Source: Psychromarinibacter sp048262455
GTDB taxonomy: Bacteria > Pseudomonadota > Alphaproteobacteria > Rhodobacterales > Rhodobacteraceae
Length of the DNA stretch: 64,000 bases
Direction of reading: 5' to 3'
Assembly (NCBI GenBank): GCA_048262455.1
Contig: JBLXFD010000010.1
Location: 62,001 to 126,000 of the forward strand
How positions within the stretch are numbered: position 1 is the first letter of the stretch; every line of letters starts with the position of its first letter. A program made the position numbers and the translations under genes. Below are positions 45,793-54,456 of this stretch, one piece after another. Under the pieces are notes generated by a model. That model did no database searches. It was not told the origin of the DNA and was given only the letters and a program-made list of their open reading frames with translations.

Positions 45793-47229
45793 TTACAGCC
45801 CCTTGGCGCGGTAGCTGGTGGCCACCCGCCCGATCGACACGAGGTAGGCGGCGGTGCGCAGGTCGCCCACGTCGGACCGGGCGCGCCACATCTGCGACAT
45901 CGACTGGTAGGCGGTCCGCATGGTGTCATCGAGGCCCGAGCGCACCAGCTCCAGCTCGTCCGCCCCGCGCAGGTACTTGCGCTTGAAGTCCGGGGTCATG
46001 GACCAGGCGCCGCCAAGGTGGGCATCCAGCCGCTCCAGCTCGTTCACGATCAGCTGGTGGCGCGCTTCCTCCTGCCGGCGGTTCATCCGGCCGAAGCGGA
46101 TGTGGCTGAGGTTCTTGACCCACTCGAAGTAGGAGACCGTGACGCCGCCCGCGTTCGCGTACATGTCGGGGATGATGACCGTGCCCTTGCCGCGCAGCAC
46201 CTCGTCGGCGCCCGCCGTCACCGGGCCGTTGGCCGCCTCGATGATCAGGGGGGCGCGGATCTCGTGGGCGTTGCCGAGGTTGATCACCCCCTCCAGCGCC
46301 GCGGGGATCAGGATGTCGCACTCCTGCTCCAGCACCTTGCTGCCCTGCTCGACGAAGGTGCCCTTGCCGTAGCCGCGCACGCCGCCGTGCTCGGCGATAT
46401 GCTCGCGCACCGCCTCCACCTCCAGCCCCGCCTCGTCCACCAGCGCGCCGTCGCGCTCGATGATGGCGGTGATCAGGGCGCCGTCCTCCTCGGACAGGAA
46501 CTTGGCGGCGTGGTAGCCCACGTTGCCCAGGCCCTGCACCACGATGCGCTTGCCCTCTAGCGTGCCCGAAAGCCGCGCCTCGGCCACGTCGTCGGGGTGG
46601 CGGAAGAATTCCTGCAGCGCGTATTGCACCCCCCGCCCCGTCGCCTCGACCCGGCCGGCGATGCCGCCGGCGTGGGTCGGCTTGCCGGTGACGCAGGCGC
46701 GGGCGTTGATGTCGGTGGTGTTCATCCGCGCGTACTGGTCGGCGATCCAGGCCATCTCCCGCTCGCCGGTGCCCATGTCGGGGGCCGGGACGTTCTGGCT
46801 GGGGTGGATCAGGTCGCGCTTGATCAGCTCGTAGGCGAAGCGGCGGGTGATGAGTTCCAGCTCGTGCTCCTCGTACTGGCGCGGGTCGATGCACAGCCCG
46901 CCCTTGGAGCCGCCGAAGGGCGCCTCGACCAAGGCGCACTTGTAGGTCATCAGCGCCGCCAGCGCCTCGACCTCGTCCTGGTTGACGCCCATGGAATAGC
47001 GGATGCCGCCCTTGACCGGCTCCATGTGTTCCGAATGGACCGAGCGGTAGCCGGTGAAGGTGTGGATCTGCCCGCGCAGCCGCACGCCGAAGCGCACGGT
47101 GTAGGTGGCGTTGCAGACGCGGATCTTCTCCTCCAGCCCCGGCGGCAGGTCCATCAGGGCCACCGCGCGGTTGAACATCAGGTCGACGGATTCGCGAAAG
47201 CTGACTTCCCTGGTGGCGGCCATGTTCAT
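45793..47229 (-). CDS. gdhA: glutamate dehydrogenase (Glu/Leu/Phe/Val family)
   Basis: A 478-residue NAD(P)-dependent dehydrogenase interconverting glutamate and 2-oxoglutarate plus ammonia. The substrate domain has PVKGGIRYS and KCALVEAPFGGSKGG with the catalytic lysine. The Rossmann domain has VVQGLGNVGYHAAKFL (GxGxxG). C-terminal KYLRGADELELVRSGLDDTM is typical of the catabolic or NAD-linked hexameric type. The start at 47229 (MNMAATREVSF) is followed by a second ATG six bases on. It stands alone between two groups of Tad-type genes that point away from it, with a 250-bp gap upstream to the vWA gene. Confidence 0.93.
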   Translation of the reverse strand: MNMAATREVSFRESVDLMFNRAVALMDLPPGLEEKIRVCNATYTVRFGVRLRGQIHTFTGYRSVHSEHMEPVKGGIRYSMGVNQDEVEALAALMTYKCALVEAPFGGSKGGLCIDPRQYEEHELELITRRFAYELIKRDLIHPSQNVPAPDMGTGEREMAWIADQYARMNTTDINARACVTGKPTHAGGIAGRVEATGRGVQYALQEFFRHPDDVAEARLSGTLEGKRIVVQGLGNVGYHAAKFLSEEDGALITAIIERDGALVDEAGLEVEAVREHIAEHGGVRGYGKGTFVEQGSKVLEQECDILIPAALEGVINLGNAHEIRAPLIIEAANGPVTAGADEVLRGKGTVIIPDMYANAGGVTVSYFEWVKNLSHIRFGRMNRRQEEARHQLIVNELERLDAHLGGAWSMTPDFKRKYLRGADELELVRSGLDDTMRTAYQSMSQMWRARSDVGDLRTAAYLVSIGRVATSYRAKGL

Positions 47230-47479
47230 GCTATTTCCTCCCCGGGCGCGGCGCCCATTTCCGACTGGATCAAAGGCTAGGGCGATTCTGCCGGAGGCCA
47301 CGAGAAATCTTCTGCCCCCTTCCGACGCAGCTTGCCGGGAATCCGTCATCAATTTCGTGAAAATGCCGCAGGTCCCCATCATGCGGCCCGCAAAGCGCCA
47401 CAAAGGTGGGGTCTACCTGACGTGCCGGTAAAGCGCCGGTGGTCCGCCGGAAACGGTGGAACAGGAGGAACCCGACGTG

Positions 47480-49093
47480 ATGGATACCGCAGTCAGCCCC
47501 ACCCCCGCGCCGCGCGAAGGCCTGTCCCGGCTGCGCCGCTTCGGGCGCGACGAGGACGGGTCGCTGATCATCTTCGGGCTGTTCATCATGGTTCTGATGA
47601 TGATGATCGGCGGCTTCGCCCTGGACATCGAGCGGTTCGAGACCGCCCGCACCCGCCTGCAGAACGTGTCCGACGGCGCGGCTCTGGCGGCGGCCTCGCT
47701 GACCCAGGATGTTCCGGCCGAGGACCTGGTGAAGGACTACTTCGACAAGGCCGGCATGAAGACCTTCATCGACAACATCAAGGTGACCTCCGGCCTCGCT
47801 TACAAGCGGGTGGAGATCACCAGCGACATCACCGTGCCCACCCACTTCGGCCCGCTGATGGGGATGCACGAGCTGGGCACAATCATCAGTTCCATCGCCG
47901 AGGAAAGCATCGGCAACGTCGAGATCTCGCTGGTGCTGGACGTCTCCGGCTCGATGAACGACCACAGCCGGCTGGTGAACCTGAAGGCCGCGGCCAAGGA
48001 ATTCGTCGACACGGTCTACGGCGTGTCCACCTCGCACACCGTCTCGACCTCGATCATCCCCTACGCCACCCAGGTCAACGCCGGCGCGGCGCTGCTCAAG
48101 CATTACAACGCCACCGCCGAGCACAATTATTCCCACTGCGTCGACTTCGACGCCAGTGCCTTCCGGACGACCGAGCTGCTGACCACCACCTCGCTGCAAC
48201 GCACCGGACACTTCGACCCCTGGACCAGCTATTACTACGGGCAGACGCCCCGCTCGCTGGTCTGCCGCACCGGCACCGGCGCCGAGATCATGACGCTGGA
48301 ACGCGACCCGGCCAAGGTGAAGACCCGCATCGACGCGCTGACGGCCGAGGGCAACACCTCCACCGACATCGGTGTTAAATGGGGCGCGGCGCTGCTGGAC
48401 CCCAAGACCCGCCCGGTGGTCGACGCGATGATCGACGACGGCAAGGTGAACGAGTTCTTCCGCGGCCGGCCCGCCGACTACAACAGCAGCGACTCGCTGA
48501 AGGTGCTGATCGTGATGACCGACGGGGTGCACACCGCGCAGTACCGGCTGCGGCCGGAATACGCCTCGGGCAATTCCAACGTGCTCTACAGCCCCTCGAA
48601 GGGAAAGCTGTACTACAAGGGCGTGGAAGTGACCGAGGAGGACGACAAAAAGAAAAAGAAGAGCGACCCCGTCGAACCCAAGACCTTCTACGAGCCCTCC
48701 GCCGACACGTGGTACAACACCAGCGGGATGCCCGGCGACCAGACCTACCTGACCTGGCCGCAGCTGTGGAATAGCATGTCCGTGCGCTACAACGCGTACA
48801 ACTGGTACCGGTCCAACGACGACGCCAACGACTACTACCTCTGGGACGAGCTGCCCTTCACCTGGACCGACTCCTCGACCAAGAACTCCAACCTGAGCAA
48901 CATCTGCCAGGCCACGAAGTCAGAGGGCGTGGTTGTCTTCGCCATCGGTCTCGAGGTGCCCGGCAGCGCCGCCTCGCTGCTGCGCAACTGCGCCACGACG
49001 CCCGCGCATTACTTCGACGTGGACACCACCGACATCTCCGACGCCTTCGCCGCGATCGCATCGGACATCAACCGCCTGAGGCTGGTGCAATGA
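47480..49093 (+). CDS. TadG-like protein with von Willebrand factor A domain
   Basis: A 537-residue protein combining a TadG-type N-terminus (DEDGSLIIFGLFIMVLMMMIGGFALDIERFETARTRLQNVSDGAALAAA, membrane helix about 29-49) with a vWA domain beginning VEISLVLDVSGSMND, whose Asp154-x-Ser156-x-Ser158 is the metal-ion adhesion site. A lysine run (DDKKKKKSDP) lies in a hydrophilic insert before the last quarter. Such proteins are substrates or tip components of Tad/Flp pilus-like secretion systems and can act as adhesins. AGGAGG at 47464 sits well before the ATG; a GTG one codon earlier is the alternative. TadE-like genes overlap or follow immediately. Confidence 0.8.
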   Translation: MDTAVSPTPAPREGLSRLRRFGRDEDGSLIIFGLFIMVLMMMIGGFALDIERFETARTRLQNVSDGAALAAASLTQDVPAEDLVKDYFDKAGMKTFIDNIKVTSGLAYKRVEITSDITVPTHFGPLMGMHELGTIISSIAEESIGNVEISLVLDVSGSMNDHSRLVNLKAAAKEFVDTVYGVSTSHTVSTSIIPYATQVNAGAALLKHYNATAEHNYSHCVDFDASAFRTTELLTTTSLQRTGHFDPWTSYYYGQTPRSLVCRTGTGAEIMTLERDPAKVKTRIDALTAEGNTSTDIGVKWGAALLDPKTRPVVDAMIDDGKVNEFFRGRPADYNSSDSLKVLIVMTDGVHTAQYRLRPEYASGNSNVLYSPSKGKLYYKGVEVTEEDDKKKKKSDPVEPKTFYEPSADTWYNTSGMPGDQTYLTWPQLWNSMSVRYNAYNWYRSNDDANDYYLWDELPFTWTDSSTKNSNLSNICQATKSEGVVVFAIGLEVPGSAASLLRNCATTPAHYFDVDTTDISDAFAAIASDINRLRLVQ

Positions 49094-49629
49094 AACTGCT
49101 GCAGACCCTTCGCCGCCGCCTGGCGCGGCGCCTCGGCCGCGAGGACGGCGGCGCGACCATCGAGTTCTGCGTCCTGTTCCCGCTGTTCATCTTCGTCTTC
49201 GGCTCCGGCCTCGAGGCCGGCCTGATGAACTCGCGCCACGCCATGCTGGAGCGGGCGGTGGACCTTGCCGTGCGGGACCTGCGCCTGGGCCGCGATCCCA
49301 CCCCCACCTACGGCGAGCTGAAAAGCGCCATCTGCAACTACGCCGGCGTGATCCCCGAGTGCGACAAGTCCCTGCACCTGGAGCTGGAGAAGATCAGCAC
49401 CGCCGACTGGAGCTTTCGCACCGGCAAGGTGCAGTGCATCGACCGCGAGCAGGAGATCACCCCCAAGGTCAGCTTCACCGGCGGCGGCTTCAACGACATG
49501 ATGCTGGTCACCGTCTGCGCCGTGTTCCGGCCGATCTTCCCCAACAGCGGCCTAGGCCGCAGCCTGCCGCGGGTCGGCAAGGACGACTACGCGCTGATCG
49601 CCACCTCCGCCTTCGTGAACGAGCCCTGA
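49090..49629 (+). CDS. TadE-like pseudopilin
   Basis: A 179-residue TadE-family protein. The N-terminus (GREDGGATIEFCVLFPLFIFVFGSGLEAGLMNSRHAMLERAVDLAVRDL) has the Gly-Ala-x-x-Glu motif and hydrophobic helix (about residues 18-42) typical of the family. The periplasmic part has four cysteines (CNYAGVIPEC, QCID, TVCAVF) that could form two disulfides. It overlaps the vWA gene by 4 bp (ATGA), so the proteins are made together. A role as a minor pseudopilin of the same surface structure is inferred from this coupling. Confidence 0.8.
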   Translation: MKLLQTLRRRLARRLGREDGGATIEFCVLFPLFIFVFGSGLEAGLMNSRHAMLERAVDLAVRDLRLGRDPTPTYGELKSAICNYAGVIPECDKSLHLELEKISTADWSFRTGKVQCIDREQEITPKVSFTGGGFNDMMLVTVCAVFRPIFPNSGLGRSLPRVGKDDYALIATSAFVNEP

Positions 49630-49630
49630 G

Positions 49631-50203
49631 ATGAACATGCTGCGCCATTGCCAAAGCCTGCTGCGCCGCTTCCGCCGGTCGGAACGGGGATCGTTCTCGG
49701 TCGAGACGGTGATGATCTTCCCGCTGCTGATTTTCGCCTACGTGGGCATCTTCACCTTCTTCGACGCCTTCCGGGCGCTGAACCTGAACATCCGCTCGTC
49801 CTATACCATCGGCGATATGCTCTCGCGGGAAACCAACCCGGTGGGACCCGACTACATCGAGGGGCTGAACAAGATCCAGGCGCTGCTGAGCGGGTCGGAC
49901 TACGCGACGATCCTGCGGGTGACGGTGATCCGCTACGACGCCGACGACAACGAGATCGAGCTGGTCTGGTCGGCGGTGGACGGCGGCACCGGCAAGCACA
50001 TCAAGGAACTGAAGACGAGCACGCTGGAGGAGATCACCGCCCAGGTGCCGGTGATGAGCCATGGCGACGTGAACATCGTGGTGGAAACCTGGTCCGGCTT
50101 CACCCCCGCCTTCGCCTTCGGGATCGATGCCTATTACTTCGAGCACCTGGTGGTCACCCGCCCGCGCTTCGCACCGCAGCTGGTGTGGGACAACAAGGCC
50201 TAG
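49631..50203 (+). CDS. TadE-like pseudopilin
   Basis: A 190-residue TadE-type protein, second of the plus-strand pair. RRSERGSFSVETVMIFPLLIFAYVGIFTFFDAFRALNLN gives the Gly-Ser-x-x-Val-Glu motif and the helix (about residues 23-44). The periplasmic domain is rich in beta-forming segments and has no cysteines, in contrast with its neighbour. It starts one base after the previous stop. A single family B hairpin follows, between this gene and the convergent hypothetical. Confidence 0.78.
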   Translation: MNMLRHCQSLLRRFRRSERGSFSVETVMIFPLLIFAYVGIFTFFDAFRALNLNIRSSYTIGDMLSRETNPVGPDYIEGLNKIQALLSGSDYATILRVTVIRYDADDNEIELVWSAVDGGTGKHIKELKTSTLEEITAQVPVMSHGDVNIVVETWSGFTPAFAFGIDAYYFEHLVVTRPRFAPQLVWDNKA

Positions 50204-50225
50204 GCTTCCGGGTCGCCGCGCGGAG

Positions 50226-50247
50226 GGCGGGGTGAACCCCGCCCTAC
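50226..50247. repeat. solo family B hairpin H1
   Basis: A single H1 (GGCGGGGTGAACCCCGCC, 50226-50243, plus CTAC) sits in the 58-bp gap between convergent TadE-like and hypothetical genes, without the rest of a unit. It shows that H1 is a separate module, perhaps enough on its own to serve as a two-way transcription end. Confidence 0.8.
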
Positions 50248-50261
50248 ACTCTGCTTCCGGC

Positions 50262-51845
50262 CTATTCCGCCAGCCGCGCCGGCAGGTCCCGCTCCACCCA
50301 CAGCCGCGTGGCGATCTCGGCGTGCCGGGTCTCGGCCTCGGCCCAGGCGCGGCGGCCGGCATCGCCCGACAGGCGCACCAGGGTGTCGATCTCCTCCAGC
50401 ATGTCGGCGGATTCGGGATCGCCCGCCGCCGCGGCGAGGCTGGCCCACATGGCCGCCAGCGCGTAGTCCCGCGCCGCGCCCTGCCCGCTCAGCCGCGACA
50501 CCGCCGCCGCGCGCAGGCCCGCCACGGTCTCGGGCACGTTGCCGCCCGCGCCCGCGCCCGCCCCGCCTTCCGCCTGCAGCGCCAGCACCCGCGCCAGCGG
50601 CAGGTCCCGCTCCAGCCGGTCCAGCAGCGCCGCCGCCCCCGCCTCGCCGGCCGCGCCGGCGCGCAGGGCCCAGGTGTAGGCCTCCTCCGGCGCGGTCACT
50701 TGCAGCGCCCGGGCCACCACCAGCGCCGCGGCGCCGTCGCCCGCCTCGGCCAGCGGGCGCAGCAGCGCCATGCCCGCCTGCAACGCCCGCGGCGCCCCCT
50801 TGCCGGTGATCAGCGCCACGCCCGCGCGGCGGCGGTCCTCGTCGCTGGCCGCCGGATCCTCCATCGCCCGGCGCAGCAGCGCGGCGGGCAGCACGTTGGT
50901 CAGCCGCGCCGGCGCCAGTGCGGCGCGCGGGCGCAGGGCCTCGAAGAAGGCGCGGGGGTCCTTCTCGAACGCCTCGACGTCCACGTAGACATCGCCGTCG
51001 ATCCCGGTCTCCAGCACCAGCGTCTCGGGCCGGGCGACAAAGGCCGCCCAGGCCGCCCCGGCGCTGTCGACAAAGGCCTTCTGTTCCGCGTTCAGCACGA
51101 TGTTCGCCGCATCCGCATCGGCGTTCGCCCCCACCAGCATGGTGCTCAGCATGCCGCTGACCGCCTGCCCGGCCTCGGGGCCGAGGAAGGGCGGCGGGAT
51201 CATCGGGGTCAGCTGGTCCCAGAGCCCCCGGTTCTCCACCGCCAGGATGGCGCTGCGCAGGAACATCACCGGCTCGGGGTTCTCCATGTCGTCGCGCCCG
51301 TCGAACCACAGGTAGGCGAAGTCGGCGGTCACGTCGAAGGTGGCCACCGCGTCCACGTCCGCGAACAGCCGCACCACCGCGTCGGACCGGGGCATCCCGT
51401 AGTCCAGATCCAGCGTCAGCCGCGGCACCCGCACCTCGTCGCGCCCCGCGGCGGCGAGGGTGGCGCGCATGTCGGGCGGCAGGCAGGCCGGCGGCACCTC
51501 CAGCCCCGAGAGCCGCAGGGTGGCGGTCATCCGGTCCACCCGGTCAAAGGGCGTGCCCAGCAGCGACAGCCGGTCGATCCGCACCCGGCAGTCCCCGGCC
51601 TCGTCCCAGTCGAGGAACGGCCAGGCCTCGATATCCGACAGCACCATCCGGCCGCGCAGCAGGTCGACCGAGAGGTCGCCGTACTTCAGGTCCATCTGGG
51701 TGCGCAGCATCTGGATGCCGGACTGCAGCGCGCCCTGCACGATGCGGTCGAGCGAGAACATGTCCCACAGGCTGGGACGGTCCTGCGCGTGCAGCGCGGC
51801 AGGCAGGAGGGCGGCGATGGCGGCCGTGGCAAGAAGGCGGCGCAT
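50262..51845 (-). CDS. exported hypothetical protein, two-part
   Basis: A 527-residue protein I cannot name. A Sec signal peptide (LLATAAIAALLPAALHAQ, residues ~4-21) is clear. Residues ~25-240 have mixed strands and resemble AsmA-like lipid-handling proteins only loosely (MDLKYGDLSVDLLRGRMVLSDIEAWP). Residues ~290-527 are Ala/Leu-rich helical repeats of the TPR/Sel1 type, with a Gly/Ala linker (GGAGAGAGGN). Two cysteines (DCRVRI, PPACLPP) may pair. It is the gene upstream of a hairpin-marked convergent gap and is 61 bp downstream of pgk. The function is unknown. Confidence 0.65.
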   Translation of the reverse strand: MRRLLATAAIAALLPAALHAQDRPSLWDMFSLDRIVQGALQSGIQMLRTQMDLKYGDLSVDLLRGRMVLSDIEAWPFLDWDEAGDCRVRIDRLSLLGTPFDRVDRMTATLRLSGLEVPPACLPPDMRATLAAAGRDEVRVPRLTLDLDYGMPRSDAVVRLFADVDAVATFDVTADFAYLWFDGRDDMENPEPVMFLRSAILAVENRGLWDQLTPMIPPPFLGPEAGQAVSGMLSTMLVGANADADAANIVLNAEQKAFVDSAGAAWAAFVARPETLVLETGIDGDVYVDVEAFEKDPRAFFEALRPRAALAPARLTNVLPAALLRRAMEDPAASDEDRRRAGVALITGKGAPRALQAGMALLRPLAEAGDGAAALVVARALQVTAPEEAYTWALRAGAAGEAGAAALLDRLERDLPLARVLALQAEGGAGAGAGGNVPETVAGLRAAAVSRLSGQGAARDYALAAMWASLAAAAGDPESADMLEEIDTLVRLSGDAGRRAWAEAETRHAEIATRLWVERDLPARLAE

Positions 51846-51906
51846 GGGGAAATCCTTTCATCAAATCGGGTGGCGTGCCCGATCTGACGCCCGCGCCGCG
51901 CCGAAA

Positions 51907-53097
51907 TCAAGCCTCCAGAGCGGCGACCCCGGGCAGGGTCTTGCCCTCCATCCACTCAAGGAAAGCGCCGCCCGCGGTGGAGACGTAGGTGAAATCCTCC
52001 GCCGCCCCCGCCTGGTTCAGCGCCGCCACCGTGTCGCCCCCCCCGGCCACCGAGACCAGCGTGCCCTCCCGCGTCAGCTCCGCCGCGCGCCGGGCGGCGG
52101 CGACGGTGGCGCGGTCGAAGGGGGCGATCTCGAAGGCGCCGAGCGGCCCGTTCCAGATCAGCGTGCGCGCCGAGGCCAGCACCTCGGCGATCTCGGCCAC
52201 GGTGTCCGGCCCCGCGTCGAGGATCATCGCGTCCCCGGGGCAGGCATCCGCCGCCACCACCTCGTGCGGGGCTTCGGCCCGGAACTCCCGCGCCACCACC
52301 ACGTCGGTGGGCAGCAGGATGCGGCAGCCCGAGGCATCGGCGCGCGCGAGGATCTCGCGGGCGGTCTCGGCCATGTCGTGCTCTGCCAGCGAGCGGCCCA
52401 CGTCCAGCCCCTGCGCGGCAAGGAAGGTATTGGCCATGCCGCCGCCGATCACCAGCGTGTTCACCTTCTCGACGAGGTTGCCCAGCAGCTCCAGCTTGGT
52501 GGAGACCTTGGCCCCGCCCACCACCGCCACCAGCGGCCGCGAGGGATTGCCCAGCGCCGCCTCCAGCGCCTCCAGCTCTGCCTGCATCAGCCGGCCGGCG
52601 CAGGCGGGCAGCAGGTGCGCCAGCGCCTCGGTCGAGCCGTGCGCCCGGTGCGCGGCGGAAAAGGCGTCGTTGCAGTAGGCCGACCCCAGCGCCGCCAGGG
52701 AGGCCGCGAAGATCGGGTCGTTCGCCTCCTCGCCCGCGTGAAAGCGGGTGTTCTCCAGCAGCAGCACCTGCCCCGGCTCCAGCTTCGAGACAGCAGTCTT
52801 GGCCGGCCCGCCGATGCAATCCTCGGCAAAGCCCACCGGGCAGCCCAGCGCCGCCTCCAGCGCCGGCACCAGCGGGCGCAGGGACATCTCGGGGACGCGT
52901 TGGCCCTTGGGCCGGCCGAAATGCGCCAGCAGCACCGGCTTGCCGCCCTTGGCCAGGATGTCCTTCACCGTGGGCACGATCCGCTCGATGCGGGTGGCGT
53001 CGGTGACGCGGCCGTCCTCGACGGGGACGTTGATGTCGACGCGGGTCAGCACGACCTTTCCATCGAGATCCATGTCGTCAAGCGTCTTCCAGGGCAT
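51907..53097 (-). CDS. pgk: phosphoglycerate kinase
   Basis: A 396-residue glycolytic enzyme that makes ATP from 1,3-bisphosphoglycerate. The N-terminal half has the substrate loop VLTRVDINVPVEDGRV and LLAHFGRPKG, and the basic-patch segment ENTRFHAGEE. The hinge and ATP domain have VVGGAKVSTKLELLGNL, LIWNGPLGAFE and the terminal SVAGGGDTVAAL. Everything is present. It lies 61 bp upstream of the two-part exported hypothetical on the same strand and is divergent from the first cyclophilin gene. Confidence 0.96.
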   Translation of the reverse strand: MPWKTLDDMDLDGKVVLTRVDINVPVEDGRVTDATRIERIVPTVKDILAKGGKPVLLAHFGRPKGQRVPEMSLRPLVPALEAALGCPVGFAEDCIGGPAKTAVSKLEPGQVLLLENTRFHAGEEANDPIFAASLAALGSAYCNDAFSAAHRAHGSTEALAHLLPACAGRLMQAELEALEAALGNPSRPLVAVVGGAKVSTKLELLGNLVEKVNTLVIGGGMANTFLAAQGLDVGRSLAEHDMAETAREILARADASGCRILLPTDVVVAREFRAEAPHEVVAADACPGDAMILDAGPDTVAEIAEVLASARTLIWNGPLGAFEIAPFDRATVAAARRAAELTREGTLVSVAGGGDTVAALNQAGAAEDFTYVSTAGGAFLEWMEGKTLPGVAALEA

Positions 53098-53342
53098 CGG
53101 CGGTCTCCAGCTGCTCGTCCGGCTACCTAGTGCCTCGGGACCGCGGGGAAAGACAAGGGGTTGGCGGGAGGTCGGGCGGCGTACCGGGCGGCGTATCGGG
53201 CGGCAGGCCGGCCGGTGCGCACCCCCGGCCCGCAGGTGCCCCCGCCCCCGCCCCCCGGCACCGCTCCGCCGCCGCGCAATTACCCGGTTCCCCCGCCCAG
53301 CGTTGCGGCATAGGGTGCGCGCGAAAACGCAAAGAGGACCCC

Positions 53343-53849
53343 ATGGCGGACATCAAGGACCCCGAGAACACCATCATCGTCGAGCTGAAGGACGGCCCCG
53401 TCGTCATCGAGCTGCTGCCAGACATCGCCCCCAAGCATTGCGAGCGGATCAAGGAACTGGCCCGCTCCGGCGCCTATGACAACGTGATCTTCCACCGGGT
53501 GATCGACGGCTTCATGGCCCAGACCGGCGACGTGGAACACGGCAACACCGAGAAGGACTACAACATGCGCCGCGCCGGCACCGGCGGCTCGTCGCTGCCC
53601 GACCTGCCGGCGGAATTCTCCGGCATCCCCCACGACCGCGGCACCATCGGCGCGGCGCGCTCGCAGAACCCGAACTCGGCCAACTCGCAGTTCTTCATCA
53701 ACTTCGCCGACAACCACTTCCTGAACCGCCAGTACACGGTCTACGGCCGGGTGGTCGAGGGGATGGACCACGTGGACAAGATCGCCCGCGGCGAGCCGCC
53801 GGCGAACCCCGACCGGATCGTCTCGATGAAGGTGGCCGCGGATGCGTAA
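53343..53849 (+). CDS. ppiB: peptidyl-prolyl cis-trans isomerase, cytoplasmic cyclophilin
   Basis: A 168-residue cyclophilin that speeds proline isomerisation during folding. There is no signal peptide, so it is cytoplasmic. Landmarks: FHRVIDGFMAQTGDVEHGNTEK (active-site Arg and Phe/Met), GTIGAARSQNPNSANSQFFI (binding groove) and FLNRQYTVYGRVVEGMD. An insert (EKDYNMRRAGTGGSSLPDLPAEFS) is characteristic of PpiB-type proteins of alphaproteobacteria. A second cyclophilin gene with a signal peptide overlaps its end by 8 bp. Confidence 0.93.
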   Translation: MADIKDPENTIIVELKDGPVVIELLPDIAPKHCERIKELARSGAYDNVIFHRVIDGFMAQTGDVEHGNTEKDYNMRRAGTGGSSLPDLPAEFSGIPHDRGTIGAARSQNPNSANSQFFINFADNHFLNRQYTVYGRVVEGMDHVDKIARGEPPANPDRIVSMKVAADA

Positions 53850-54417
53850 CCTCGTTCTTGCCCTCTGCCTCGCGGCGGCGCCGGCCGGGGCCACCGGGCT
53901 GAAGATCACCGTGGACGGAGAGGCCAAGGGCACCATCGTCATCGACCTGTTCGAGGACGTGGCCCCCAAGCACGTGACCCAGATCACCACGCTCGCCGCT
54001 CAGGGCCTGTACGACGGGGTGGTGTTCCACCGGGTGATCGACGGCTTCATGGCGCAGACCGGCGACGTGGAGTTCGGCAGGAACGGGGGCGATTTGTCCC
54101 GCGCGGGCATGGGCGGCTCGAAGCTGGACGACATCCCGGCGGAGATCTCGAAGCTGTCCTTCGAGCGCGGCATGGTCGGCATGGCCCGCAGCCAGTCGCT
54201 GGACTCGGCCAACTCGCAGTTCTTCATCATGTTCGAGGACAAGACCCACCTGGACGGCGGCTATACCATCGTCGGAGAGGTGGTCTCCGGCATGGACGTG
54301 GTGGACGCCATCAAGCGCGGCACCGGCGGCAACGGCGCGATGGTCGGCGCCCCGGACGTGATGACGCGGGTCGAGGTGGTGGACGAGGTAGAAGGCGCGG
54401 AAGAGCCCGCGAAGTGA
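53842..54417 (+). CDS. ppiA: peptidyl-prolyl cis-trans isomerase, periplasmic cyclophilin
   Basis: A 191-residue cyclophilin with a Sec signal peptide (MRNLVLALCLAAAPAGATG, residues ~1-17), so it acts in the periplasm. The core repeats the neighbour's motifs: FHRVIDGFMAQTGDVEFG, GMVGMARSQSLDSANSQFFI and YTIVGEVVSGMD. The C-terminal tail is acidic (VDEVEGAEEPAK). Overlap by 8 bp with the cytoplasmic paralogue, and close similarity, suggest a gene duplication followed by gain of an export signal. A large hairpin and a family B array follow. Confidence 0.92.
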   Translation: MRNLVLALCLAAAPAGATGLKITVDGEAKGTIVIDLFEDVAPKHVTQITTLAAQGLYDGVVFHRVIDGFMAQTGDVEFGRNGGDLSRAGMGGSKLDDIPAEISKLSFERGMVGMARSQSLDSANSQFFIMFEDKTHLDGGYTIVGEVVSGMDVVDAIKRGTGGNGAMVGAPDVMTRVEVVDEVEGAEEPAK

Positions 54418-54420
54418 CGC

Positions 54421-54448
54421 GGAGGATGCGCCTCCGGGCGCATCCTCC
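54421..54448 (+). terminator. large hairpin after the cyclophilin pair
   Basis: A perfect 10-11-bp stem GGAGGATGCGC/GCGCATCCTCC with a short CTCCGG loop begins 4 bp after the ppiA stop. There is no T-run, so it may end transcription by another route or protect the mRNA end. It is separate from the family B array that begins 9 bp later. Confidence 0.65.
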
Positions 54449-54456
54449 GCCGGGGG

